NCBI GenBank assembly: GCA_031401035.1
Contig: JANNRA010000066.1
Coordinates: 1-9,951 of the forward strand
DNA: 9,951 nucleotides
DNA from: JANNRA01 sp031401035
GTDB lineage: Bacteria > Desulfobacterota > Binatia > HRBIN30 > CADEER01
Direction: 5' to 3'
The translations under genes were made by a program, and so were the position numbers. Positions 1 through 7,875 of the stretch are shown here, piece by piece (within the stretch, counting starts at the first letter, position 1; every line of letters starts with the position of its first letter). The notes under the pieces were generated by a model, which ran no database searches, was not told the origin of the DNA, and was given only the letters and a program-made list of their open reading frames with translations.

Positions 1-708
1 CGCCCGGCCGCGCGCGCCGACATGCTCTCGGCCACCGACCCCGCGGCGGTCGCAGGAGAGCTCGCCGCGGCGGGCGCCGCGGCGGCGGCGCACGGCGCCG
101 GCCTGCGCGCCGCGCGCCGCTATGCGCTGGTCGGTCGCAACTGCGTCTCGGAGCTGTTCGCCAGCATCGACGCCGGGCTCGCCGGCGCCGACGGCGCGGT
201 CGCGGCGTCACCACAGGCGGCGCTGGGCGACGCGGTCGATGGCGAGTGGTGGGACGGCATTCCGTTTGTCTCCGCCGCCAACGTCGACGGTGCCTGGCAC
301 GTCCTCGGCCACCAGACCTGGCCGTCGTTCCGCCAGCAGCGCCGGGCCGCGCGCTTGGCGCGGGCGCCGGGCGCTGTCGCCTGGCTGGCGGAGACGACGA
401 CCGTGGGGGCGGCGAGCTACCGGGCCGGCGCCGACGACTCGACCTTTCTCTTCTTCACCGACGACGCAGTGGCGACGCGCCCGCTGTTCGGCGCCGCCAA
501 CCTCGTCGTCGCCCTCGCCGACAGCGCCCTCGGCCTCGCCACCTGGCCGGCCGACGGCGGCCGCCGCCTGCGCGCCGGCGCGCGCGGTGCCCTCTACAGC
601 CTGCCCGAGCTCGCCTTCCTCAACATCCGCAAGGGGACGACCGCCTGGCTGGGCGCCGACGAGATCAGTGCGGCGGCTTGGTCTCGATCGACGTCTTCCG
701 CACCGTGA
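1..708 (+). CDS. C-terminal part of an unrecognised protein (5' end outside window)
   Basis: The frame is open from the first base, so the gene very probably starts upstream. The first ATG at position 22 has no convincing ribosome binding site and is followed by Ala-rich sequence. About 235 residues are visible. They show an Ala-rich helix, then RYALVGRNCVSELFASIDAG, a pattern (Tyr, then Asn-Cys, then a hydrophobic helix) reminiscent of the Cys region in DUF4105/NlpC-P60-like proteins. Then come PFVSAANVDGAW, several aromatic beta-like stretches (FLFFTDDAVATRPLFGAANL) and a final SLPELAFLNIRKG segment. No transmembrane helix is obvious in this part. I do not know the function; the DUF4105 resemblance is a weak impression. 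The last 44 bp overlap the 3' end of the convergent solute-binding protein gene, so the tail (about SAAAWSRSTSSAP) may be poorly conserved. Confidence 0.7.
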   Translation, partial: RPAARADMLSATDPAAVAGELAAAGAAAAAHGAGLRAARRYALVGRNCVSELFASIDAGLAGADGAVAASPQAALGDAVDGEWWDGIPFVSAANVDGAWHVLGHQTWPSFRQQRRAARLARAPGAVAWLAETTTVGAASYRAGADDSTFLFFTDDAVATRPLFGAANLVVALADSALGLATWPADGGRRLRAGARGALYSLPELAFLNIRKGTTAWLGADEISAAAWSRSTSSAP

Positions 709-1450
709 TCCAGTCGTCCAGCACGTCGTCGATGGTGCCGTCCTTCTTCCACGTCGCCAGCACCGCGTTGAGTTCCGCCAGCAGCTGCGGATTGTCCTTC
801 GGCACCGCCCAGGCGAGGTACTCCTGGGTGAGCGGCCGGTACAGGCCCTCGAGCTTCGGGTTCTCGGTCTTGAAACCGCCGGTGACGCGCCATACCGCCG
901 GCGCGTCCTGGACGAAGAAGTCGATCTGGTCGGCCTCGAGCGCCGCGACCCCCTCATCGGTGGTGGCGTAGCCGTGCAGCTTGGCCTTCTTCAAGGTCTG
1001 GCGCGCCCACGTGTCGCCGGTCGAACGCGAGATGAAGCCGACGCGCGACGAGGGTTGGTCCATCGCCGCCGGGTCGCGCAGCCGCAGCAGGTCCGCCTTG
1101 CGCACCAGCGCCATCTGGCCGACCTCGAGATAGGGCGTGGTGAAGTCGACCTTCTCCTTGCGTGCCTCGGTGATCGAGGTGCCCGACATCACCATGTCGA
1201 TCGACTTCGCTTCCAGCGCCGGGCCGAGCTGCTCCCACTCGGTCTCGACCAGGACGATCGGGCGGCCGAGCGCCTTCTCCAGGCGGGCGGCGAAGTCGAC
1301 CTCGATGCCGACCAGCTTGCCGTCCTGCTTGAACGCCAGGGGCGGGTAGTTCGGCGCCATGCCGACCCGCAGCGGCTGCGCGTCGGCACCCCACGCCGCG
1401 CCGGCCGCCAGGATCAGCAGCAGTCCAATCGTCGCTTGTCCGTTTCGCAT
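665..1450 (-). CDS. Periplasmic solute-binding protein, family 3 (amino-acid-type)
   Basis: The 261-residue product is an extracellular solute-binding protein of the bacterial family 3 (PBPb) fold, which captures small polar solutes such as amino acids in the periplasm. Residues 1-22 are a signal peptide with a hydrophobic core (IGLLLILAAGAAWG). The mature protein begins with the family pattern LRVGMAPNYPPLAF followed by G-x-x-V-G-I-E-V-D-F (about 28-53). SGTSITEARKEKVDFTTPY (89-107) contains Arg97, which in amino-acid binders holds the ligand carboxylate. Asp182 (FFVQDAPA) occupies the usual ligand-amine position. Length is normal. The start at 1450 was chosen over the in-frame ATG at 1456 because GGAGG lies 6 nt upstream of 1450 but abuts 1456. 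The gene follows the permease gene after 127 bp on the same strand. No cognate amino-acid permease or ATPase is visible, so the ligand is unknown. Confidence 0.88.
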   Translation of the reverse strand: MRNGQATIGLLLILAAGAAWGADAQPLRVGMAPNYPPLAFKQDGKLVGIEVDFAARLEKALGRPIVLVETEWEQLGPALEAKSIDMVMSGTSITEARKEKVDFTTPYLEVGQMALVRKADLLRLRDPAAMDQPSSRVGFISRSTGDTWARQTLKKAKLHGYATTDEGVAALEADQIDFFVQDAPAVWRVTGGFKTENPKLEGLYRPLTQEYLAWAVPKDNPQLLAELNAVLATWKKDGTIDDVLDDWITVRKTSIETKPPH

Positions 1451-1456
1451 CGTCAT

Positions 1457-1461
1457 CCTCC
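1457..1461 (-). promoter_or_regulatory. Ribosome binding site deciding the start of the solute-binding protein
   Basis: On the minus strand the sequence reads GGAGG-ATGACG-ATG. The Shine-Dalgarno core touches the first ATG but is 6 nt from the second, so the second ATG (1450) is the likely start. Confidence 0.7.
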
Positions 1462-1577
1462 GCTTCGCCGTCCGCCTGCTCTTGGCAAGGTGTTGGACAG
1501 CCGTCAAACGTGTGCGCCCGGGCATTCGTCACCGCGAGCGGCGGGCGCGGGGCCGGAATCGGGGCCCGTCGATTCCC

Positions 1578-2810
<1,233 letters not shown>

Positions 2811-2895
2811 GAGAAAACCTTCACCACGGAGGCACGGAGGCACGGAGAGGTCGACCCCTCAGGACTCCTCTTCGGAGAATGTCGCGGGCGACGCA

Positions 2896-3632
<737 letters not shown>

Positions 3633-3636
<4 letters not shown>

Positions 3637-3677
3637 TGGCGACAACTTTCGCGCAGCACGACCAGCGGCGCGCTCAT
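3633..3677 (-). CDS. Mini-cistron 2 (14 codons), copy of the ATPase start
   Basis: It reads MSAPLVVLRESCRQ then TGA. Its stop overlaps the ATPase gene's ATG (ATGA), and its own ATG overlaps the stop of mini-cistron 1. AAGGA lies 8 nt before its ATG, so it has a plausible ribosome binding site. The peptide copies the ATPase N-terminus (MSAPLIALRDIWK) up to residue 10. Expression is inferred from architecture only. The likely role, if any, is translational coupling or dosage control rather than a functional peptide; it could equally be duplication debris. Confidence 0.5.
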
Positions 3678-3718
3678 TGGCGGCATCCTTCGCGCAGCAC
3701 GACCAGCGGCGCGCTCAT
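3674..3718 (-). CDS. Mini-cistron 1 (14 codons), copy of the ATPase start
   Basis: It reads MSAPLVVLREGCRQ then TGA. Its ATG overlaps the macA stop (CGATGA), and its TGA overlaps the ATG of mini-cistron 2, giving a chain of 4-bp overlaps. No clear Shine-Dalgarno sequence precedes it, as expected for a start reached by coupling from macA. It differs from mini-cistron 2 by one residue (Gly for Ser at position 11) and three bases per 41-bp unit. Whether it is translated is unknown. Confidence 0.5.
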   Translation of the reverse strand: MSAPLVVLREGCRQ

Positions 3719-4929
3719 CGCCGGTACCGCGGCACGCCCGGGATGCGCGGCCCCTCGCGCGGGCCGATCGGCTGGTCGAGGGCGATGGCGACGGCGTCGC
3801 CCGCTGCCAGGGCGCCGTCCTCGACCGCGGCGACGCTGTCGTCGCGCACGCCGGTGCGCACCACGACGGCCTCCAGCCTGCCGTCGGCGCGCAGCCGCCA
3901 GGCGGTCTCGCCGGGCGGGCGTGTGGCGCCGCCGCTGGCGGGGGTCGGCGCCTCGTCCCCATCGTCGGGCGGGGTGAAGGTCAGGGCGCGCAGCGGCAGG
4001 CGCAGCGTGTCGTCGACGCGCGCCGTTTCGATGCGCACGGTCGCAGTCATGCCCGGCTTGAGCAGCAGGTCGGGATTATCGACGCCGATGACGACGTCGT
4101 AGGTGACCACGTTCTGCACCGTCGTCGGCGCGTTGCGCACCTGCGTGACGCGGCCGGCGAACGGGCGGCTGGGGTAGGCGTCGACGGTGAAGGTCGCCGC
4201 CTGCCCGTCGCGCACGCTGCCGATGTCCGACTCGCTGACGCTGGCATTGACCTGCATGGCGGTCAGGTCCTGGGCGATGAGGAACAGCGTCGGCGTCTGG
4301 AAGCTGGCGGCCACGGTCTGGCCGACGTCGACGTTGCGCGAGACGACGACGCCGTCCACCGGCGAGGTGATCTCGGTATACGCGAGACTGATGCGCATCT
4401 CATCCACCTCGGCCTGCGCCTGGCGCACCCCGGCCTGCTCGAGCGCCACCTGCGCCTGCGCCTGGGCGTGCGCGCTGACCGCTTCGTCGAGCTCGTTCTG
4501 CGCCAGCACGTTGGTCGCGCGCAGCCGCTGGCTGCGCTCCAGGGTGGCGCTGCGCAAGGTGAGGTCGGCCGCGGCCCGCATCAGGCGGGCGCCTGCCGTC
4601 CCCAGGTTGGCCTCGGCACGCTGCACCTTCACGAGGAACGGGGCGGGGTCGATCTTCGCTACCCGCTGGCCCTTGCGCACGGGCGAGTTGAAGTCGACGT
4701 CGATGGCCAGGATGGGGCCCGAGACGTAGGTGCCGACCTGCACCGTGCTCACCGGGTTGACGGTGCCGGTGGCGGTGACCGTGGCGGTGATCGGACCGCG
4801 CTCGAGGCTGGCGGTGACGTAGCGGACGGCCTGGTCATCGGCGCCGCGCCACCACCAGACGGCGACGCCGGCGGCGAGCAGCAGCAGCACGGAGACGAGG
4901 ACGAGGGGACGGCGGAGGAGCGCACGCAT
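3715..4929 (-). CDS. MacA-like periplasmic adaptor (HlyD/RND membrane-fusion protein family)
   Basis: The 404-residue product is the membrane-fusion subunit that would bridge the MacB-type permease and an outer-membrane channel (not in the window). Residues 1-28 hold a short cytoplasmic tail, one transmembrane anchor (LVLVSVLLLLAAGVAVWWW) and then the periplasmic part. The first half of the lipoyl domain (GTVNPVSTVQVGTYVSGPI, 55-73) and VRKGQRVAKIDP (84-95) are followed by an alpha-hairpin coiled coil (about 97-180, rich in Ala/Gln/Arg/Glu). The second lipoyl half is YTEITSPVDGVVVSRNVDVGQTV (184-206). A beta-barrel and membrane-proximal domain follow (NASVSESDIGSVRDGQ; LKPGMTATVRI). A Pro/Gly/Thr-rich insert lies near 319-341. 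The start at 4929 has GAGGA 7 nt upstream; a longer in-frame reading from 5022 would run through a hairpin. It is the first gene of the operon. Confidence 0.93.
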   Translation of the reverse strand: MRALLRRPLVLVSVLLLLAAGVAVWWWRGADDQAVRYVTASLERGPITATVTATGTVNPVSTVQVGTYVSGPILAIDVDFNSPVRKGQRVAKIDPAPFLVKVQRAEANLGTAGARLMRAAADLTLRSATLERSQRLRATNVLAQNELDEAVSAHAQAQAQVALEQAGVRQAQAEVDEMRISLAYTEITSPVDGVVVSRNVDVGQTVAASFQTPTLFLIAQDLTAMQVNASVSESDIGSVRDGQAATFTVDAYPSRPFAGRVTQVRNAPTTVQNVVTYDVVIGVDNPDLLLKPGMTATVRIETARVDDTLRLPLRALTFTPPDDGDEAPTPASGGATRPPGETAWRLRADGRLEAVVVRTGVRDDSVAAVEDGALAAGDAVAIALDQPIGPREGPRIPGVPRYRR

Positions 4930-4936
4930 GAGTCGT

Positions 4937-4941
4937 TCCTC
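4937..4941 (-). promoter_or_regulatory. Ribosome binding site of the macA-like gene
   Basis: GAGGA on the minus strand, 7 nt before the ATG at 4929. It selects this start over the upstream in-frame ATG at 5022, and the chosen start places the membrane anchor at the N-terminus as in MacA. Confidence 0.7.
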
Positions 4942-4960
4942 AGAGTACCAGATCGCCGCC

Positions 4961-5038
4961 CCGGGCGCGCCTCCGGTGCGCCGCGGCCGTGCAGGGAGTG
5001 GCGACGCCGCGCCGCGTCGCATCCGGAGGCGCGCCCGG
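4961..5038. repeat. Long GC-rich inverted repeat in the divergent macA / membrane-protein gap
   Basis: CCGGGCGCGCCTCCGG (4961-4976) is the perfect reverse complement of 5023-5038. The stem continues inward with TGCG/CGCA (4977-4980 / 5018-5021, one bulged T at 5022) and, after one mismatch, six more pairs (4982-4987 / 5011-5016), leaving a 23-nt loop. It lies between two divergent starts, so it is not placed to end either flanking gene. It would fall in the leader of one or both transcripts, or act as a DNA site. It also contains the AscI-like palindrome GGCGCGCC in each arm. Confidence 0.85.
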
Positions 5039-5052
5039 CATGGCTTGGCCGC

Positions 5053-5080
5053 CGGCGCGCGGTGCGATAGCAGCGCGCCG
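5053..5080 (+). other. 8-bp stem directly in front of a start codon
   Basis: CGGCGCGC (5053-5060) and GCGCGCCG (5073-5080) pair perfectly around a 12-nt loop, and the next base is the A of the proposed ATG at 5081. There is no Shine-Dalgarno sequence in the interval. The stem could arise by chance in such GC-rich DNA. Confidence 0.45.
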
Positions 5081-5905
5081 ATGCCCGACCACTCCAGCCT
5101 GCCCGTGCGCCTCTACCGCCGTCCCTGGCGCGGCGTCGCCGCGGCGCTCTTCGCCGTCAGCCGGCTGGCCCTGCCGTTCATGCTGTGGCGGGTGATCGTC
5201 GCCAGCGACCCGCCGGTGTCGCCGCCGATGCTGGCGCGGGCGCTGCTGATTCTGTCGGTCCTGCCGGGGCTCGCGGCGTGGCTCATCGGCCGCGCCTTCG
5301 CCGCCCGCCTGTCGATCGATGCCGAGGGCGCGACGCTGACGCGCGGCGCCGGCACGCTGCGCCTGCGGCGTGGCGAGACCGAGGTTGCCCGCATCGGCTG
5401 GCTGCCGTGGCCCGAGCCGGTCGTGGCGTTGCGCCGGGCGGGGCGCCGGCTACCCTTCGTCGTCGGCCGGCGCGATCCGGCGGTGCTGCTCGCCGCGCTC
5501 GGCCCGGCCGCTGCTGCCCATCCGGTGGCGGTCTACGCCGCGGCGCGCGGCCCGGCGCCGGGCCCATGGTACTGGCTGGCGCGCTACGTCGTCTTCCCTC
5601 TGTTGCCGGCGGCGGTGCTGTTCCGCGCCCACCAGTTCATCGCCTACGGCGGCCTGCTCGGACAGTACTATCAGCTCGGTCTCGAGGCGTATCTGCGCAG
5701 CGCCGCCCTCCACTGGAGCACCACCGCCGCCTACCTGCTGCTCTGGGCCAGCGCCTGGCGCGGCGCCGCCGAGACGGTGGCCTTCGCGACCGCCTGCCTC
5801 GCCCCGCGCGCCGCCGGCCCGGTCCGCCGTGCCGTCGAGGCCGTCTGCGGCATCGCCTTCTGGCTCGGTGTTCCGATCGTTCTGGCGCTGCGCTTCTGGG
5901 CGTGA
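5081..5905 (+). CDS. Unknown polytopic membrane protein
   Basis: The 274-residue product is not recognised. Hydrophobic segments at about 18-40, 51-70, 167-183, 211-226 and 252-271 suggest four or five membrane helices. Between the second and third lies a soluble stretch (about 74-150) with short alternating beta-like pieces (RLSIDAEGATLTRGAGTLRL; EPVVALRRAGRRLPFVV). This resembles the layout of bacterial PH-like (bPH) membrane proteins, where such a domain follows two helices, but no diagnostic motif proves it. The start at 5081 is chosen because the membrane region begins soon after and the sequence upstream is a structured intergenic repeat; there is no good ribosome binding site, so the start is uncertain. 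It is divergent from the macA operon and convergent with the hydrolase gene, so it is probably a single-gene transcript. Confidence 0.75.
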   Translation: MPDHSSLPVRLYRRPWRGVAAALFAVSRLALPFMLWRVIVASDPPVSPPMLARALLILSVLPGLAAWLIGRAFAARLSIDAEGATLTRGAGTLRLRRGETEVARIGWLPWPEPVVALRRAGRRLPFVVGRRDPAVLLAALGPAAAAHPVAVYAAARGPAPGPWYWLARYVVFPLLPAAVLFRAHQFIAYGGLLGQYYQLGLEAYLRSAALHWSTTAAYLLLWASAWRGAAETVAFATACLAPRAAGPVRRAVEAVCGIAFWLGVPIVLALRFWA

Positions 5906-5909
5906 CCCG

Positions 5910-5992
5910 TGGAGGGCACCCTCCGTGGGCGCCTGTTGCATGGAGATCCCGAGGCAACCATCCAACAGGCGCCGACGGAGCGGCTCCCTCCA
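5910..5992. terminator. Extended imperfect hairpin after the membrane-protein gene
   Basis: Arms 5921-5943 and 5958-5980 pair at 21 of 23 positions around a 14-nt loop, and an outer stem TGGAGGG/CCCTCCA (5910-5916 / 5986-5992) extends it. It begins 5 nt after the stop codon at 5905 and lies between convergent genes, which fits a bidirectional transcription stop or mRNA 3'-end stabiliser. There is no U-run, so a classical intrinsic terminator is not shown. Confidence 0.6.
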
Positions 5993-6004
5993 GGCCCAGA
6001 CGCA

Positions 6005-6038
6005 CGACGGGGCGCGGCGTTGCCGCCGCGCCCCGTCG
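6005..6038. terminator. Perfect 15-bp GC-rich hairpin between convergent genes
   Basis: CGACGGGGCGCGGCG (6005-6019) and its exact reverse complement (6024-6038) surround the loop TTGC. It lies 25 bp past the stop of the minus-strand hydrolase gene, as expected for its terminator. No T-run follows on either strand; in very GC-rich genomes such stems without a U-tract are common at 3' ends. Confidence 0.65.
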
Positions 6039-6063
6039 CATCGCCAGGGATGCCCCAGACCGC

Positions 6064-7164
6064 TCAGGGAGTCGCCGGGTTGAATCCCGACAGCGCCCAG
6101 CCCATGCGCTCGTGGCCGAGTTGGTTCCAGATCGGGTTCTTGCCGCCGACGATCTGCGTCGTGTAGTCGGGCGCGCCGGAGCCCGAGCCCGTACCGCCGA
6201 AGAGGCCGACGTACACCGTCGAGCCGGTGTAGGTCGGATGCGTGTCGTCGGACTGCAGGTAATCGTAACTCGTGCTGGCGTTGACGAAGTGCGTGTTGGA
6301 GTCGCGCAGCGTCGCGCGCAGCGTCACCGAGATGCGCTGCACGTAGTCGTTCTCCGACTCGCCCTGCACGTAGCGCAGTGCGTCCGAGTCGATCTGCGCG
6401 TCGCCGTTCGCGTCGTAGTCGGCGCCCATGTACTGCGCGAACGAATCAGCGCACTGGAAGCCGTAGGTGTTGGCGAAGTTGCAGGCGCGCCAGTTGCTGC
6501 GCGCCAGGTAGGGGAGGAAGGCGGTCTGCTTGTTGACCTTCTGCCCGGTGCCCGAGTCGGTGCAGCCGCTCAGGCCATTGTCGGCGTTGTAGCCGGGGTA
6601 GAAGATGTTCGAGATCACCTTGCGCGTCGCCGTCGTCGCGTAGGTGTTGATGGCCTGCATGGCGAGCTGCTGGTAGGTGGTGCAGTTGTTCAGCGCCGTG
6701 GTGATGACGCCGTAGTTGCAGGTGCCGGTCTGTCCGGCGAAGCTCGAGCGCGCCTGCAGGAAGTCGTTGCCGCACATCTCGAACGTCACGATCTTGGTCG
6801 TGCTGTTCTGCATGTACGAGCGCTCACCGTAGATTTTATTGTTGTAAATGTCGTTCGCCAGGGCGCCCGACTTGGTGCGGCGGATGACCTCGATGTCGGT
6901 GCCCCATTTCTGCGACAGGTACTCGCCGTCGACCCACGGCGCGGCGCGCTTGGCGACGCGCGACAGCGAGCCGTAGTAGCCGGCGTAGATCGAGTCGCCG
7001 TAGGCGACGACGCGATACTTCGTCGTCGTACCGGCGCGATCGATGGTCCACGACGTATTCTGGGTGATCGTGCTCGCCAACGCCGCCGTACTCCCGCACA
7101 GCAGCGCGACCGCCGGCAGCGCCAGCGCAACACGACCCAGACGCCCCTTCAGCTTCCGAAGCAT
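6064..7164 (-). CDS. Secreted SGNH/GDSL-type hydrolase
   Basis: The 366-residue product has a signal peptide (MLRKLKGRLGRVALALPAVALLCGSTAALA, cleavage after about residue 30) and an SGNH-hydrolase catalytic set: block I VAYGDSIYAGYYGS with nucleophile Ser58, block III MCGNDF with Asn133, and block V DDTHP with Asp306 and His309. Such enzymes are esterases, lipases or carbohydrate deacetylases; the substrate is unknown. Six cysteines in the mature part could form disulfides, consistent with export. The segment DYDANGDAQIDSDAL resembles a calcium-binding EF-hand/dockerin-type loop. The start at 7164 is preceded by GAGGGGGGAG; the longer in-frame reading from 7224 would bury the signal peptide. 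A short A/T-rich patch (6834-6848) is unlike the rest of the window. A possible -35 (TTGACG, 7239-7244 minus strand) lies upstream but no good -10 is seen. Confidence 0.87.
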   Translation of the reverse strand: MLRKLKGRLGRVALALPAVALLCGSTAALASTITQNTSWTIDRAGTTTKYRVVAYGDSIYAGYYGSLSRVAKRAAPWVDGEYLSQKWGTDIEVIRRTKSGALANDIYNNKIYGERSYMQNSTTKIVTFEMCGNDFLQARSSFAGQTGTCNYGVITTALNNCTTYQQLAMQAINTYATTATRKVISNIFYPGYNADNGLSGCTDSGTGQKVNKQTAFLPYLARSNWRACNFANTYGFQCADSFAQYMGADYDANGDAQIDSDALRYVQGESENDYVQRISVTLRATLRDSNTHFVNASTSYDYLQSDDTHPTYTGSTVYVGLFGGTGSGSGAPDYTTQIVGGKNPIWNQLGHERMGWALSGFNPATP

Positions 7165-7244
7165 GGCTCCCCCCTCTCGGTTATGGGCCGCATCAGCGCA
7201 GCCAATACCTCGGCGCGCTAGCACGCGGCGAAAAACGCCGTCAA

Positions 7245-7275
7245 CAGAAAAGAGCGAGCCGCCCGTGGGCGTGGC
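7245..7275 (-). terminator. Probable intrinsic terminator of the YbaY-like gene
   Basis: On the minus strand a GC-rich stem (7258-7275; GCC-A-CGCC / GGCG-GGC, one bulged A, 4-nt loop) is followed by TCGCTCTTTTCT. It starts 21 nt after the lipoprotein stop codon. The T-run is short and interrupted. A second small stem, CGGCG-AAAAA-CGCCG (7226-7240), follows closely. Confidence 0.5.
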
Positions 7276-7296
7276 GGGCCGGGGTGCGGCGTCGGT

Positions 7297-7746
7297 TCAG
7301 TAGTGCGCCGCCTTGACCAGCAGCTCGATGGGCCGCGCCAGGCCCTCGTGCGCGACCGGCACAGGCTGTCTGGTGGCAAACCGCATGGCGCCATCGACGG
7401 TGATGCGCGCCTGCAGCAGCAGCCGCGCCGGCGGCGCGACGGCAGCCGCGGGCACCGTCAGGCTGAATCCAATCGGTATCTGCCGGCCCTGCGTCTCGAT
7501 CACCTGTTGCGCCAGGACCGTCGCCGGCGCATCCGCGCGTGCCGCGTCGACCAGTTGCACGGTCACCACCGCGGTTGGCGGCAGGGCCACCCGCTCGCGA
7601 TAGGTGACGGTGCCGCTGACCGCGGTCAGGCCGGCCGGCGGCGCCGCCGCGCGCACCATGTCAGCCGGCGCCGCCGGCTGCCGCACGCAGCCGGCGAGGG
7701 CCAGCGCGACGAGGGCGGCGGCGATGCGCATGTCGAGGTGTCTCAT
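7297..7746 (-). CDS. YbaY/YscW-type lipoprotein
   Basis: The 149-residue product is a small lipoprotein. Its signal peptide ends in the lipobox LALAGC, with Cys20 as the lipid-modified residue; the next residues (VRQ) carry no Asp at +2, so outer-membrane sorting is expected by the enterobacterial rule. The mature part matches the YbaY/YscW family (PF09619): VSGTVTYRERVALPPTAVVTVQLVDAARADAP, a conserved 'TYRERxALPP' strand, then GRQIPIGFSLTVP and LLLQARITVDGAMRFATRQPVPV. This is a single beta-sandwich domain found in general lipoproteins and type III pilotins; no secretion genes are nearby, so a pilotin role is not supported. Length is shorter than E. coli YbaY but covers the domain. The start at 7746 has AAGGAG 7 nt upstream; the alternative ATG at 7731 has none. 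It follows lnt on the same strand. Confidence 0.85.
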   Translation of the reverse strand: MRHLDMRIAAALVALALAGCVRQPAAPADMVRAAAPPAGLTAVSGTVTYRERVALPPTAVVTVQLVDAARADAPATVLAQQVIETQGRQIPIGFSLTVPAAAVAPPARLLLQARITVDGAMRFATRQPVPVAHEGLARPIELLVKAAHY

Positions 7747-7753
7747 TCGGTCG

Positions 7754-7759
7754 CTCCTT
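7754..7759 (-). promoter_or_regulatory. Strong ribosome binding site of the YbaY-like gene
   Basis: AAGGAG on the minus strand, 7 nt before the ATG at 7746. It decides the start in favour of the MRHLDMRIA N-terminus. Confidence 0.75.
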
Positions 7760-7769
7760 CATTCATCTC

Positions 7770-7875
7770 ATCCCCTCACCTGTTCGCTCCCAAGGCGCCA
7801 GGGGCGACGCATGTCCGTACCGCGTGGCGCGATCAGGTCCCCTCTCCCGCAGCGAGAGGGACAGGGTGAGGGGAT
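7770..7875. repeat. Dispersed-type inverted repeat between lnt and the lipoprotein gene
   Basis: ATCCCCTCACC (7770-7780) is the exact reverse complement of 7865-7875. Inside the right end is a second hairpin, CCCTCTC-CCGCAGC-GAGAGGG (7840-7860). The motif pair 'CCCTCTCCCGC..GAGAGGG..GGTGAGGGG' resembles a family of short intergenic repeats that I recall from many proteobacterial genomes; I could not search for copies. The element fills the 86-bp gap and runs into the 3' end of lnt, encoding its last residues. No open frame, terminal duplication or transposase is associated with it. Confidence 0.8.

Noticed and set aside
1451..1577. Promoter with TTGACG (1502-1507, minus strand) before the solute-binding protein
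   Set aside because: At a spacing of 17 nt the -10 position reads CAAGAG, a poor match, so I do not call a promoter.
5185..7221. Long plus-strand open frame crossing the membrane-protein gene, the gap and the hydrolase gene
   Set aside because: It crosses two hairpins and opposes a gene with a signal peptide and catalytic motifs. The product has no recognisable domain.
7801..7832. GGGGCGACGCATG stretch as a possible palindromic site
   Set aside because: Only half of a palindrome is present and no partner arm is found nearby.
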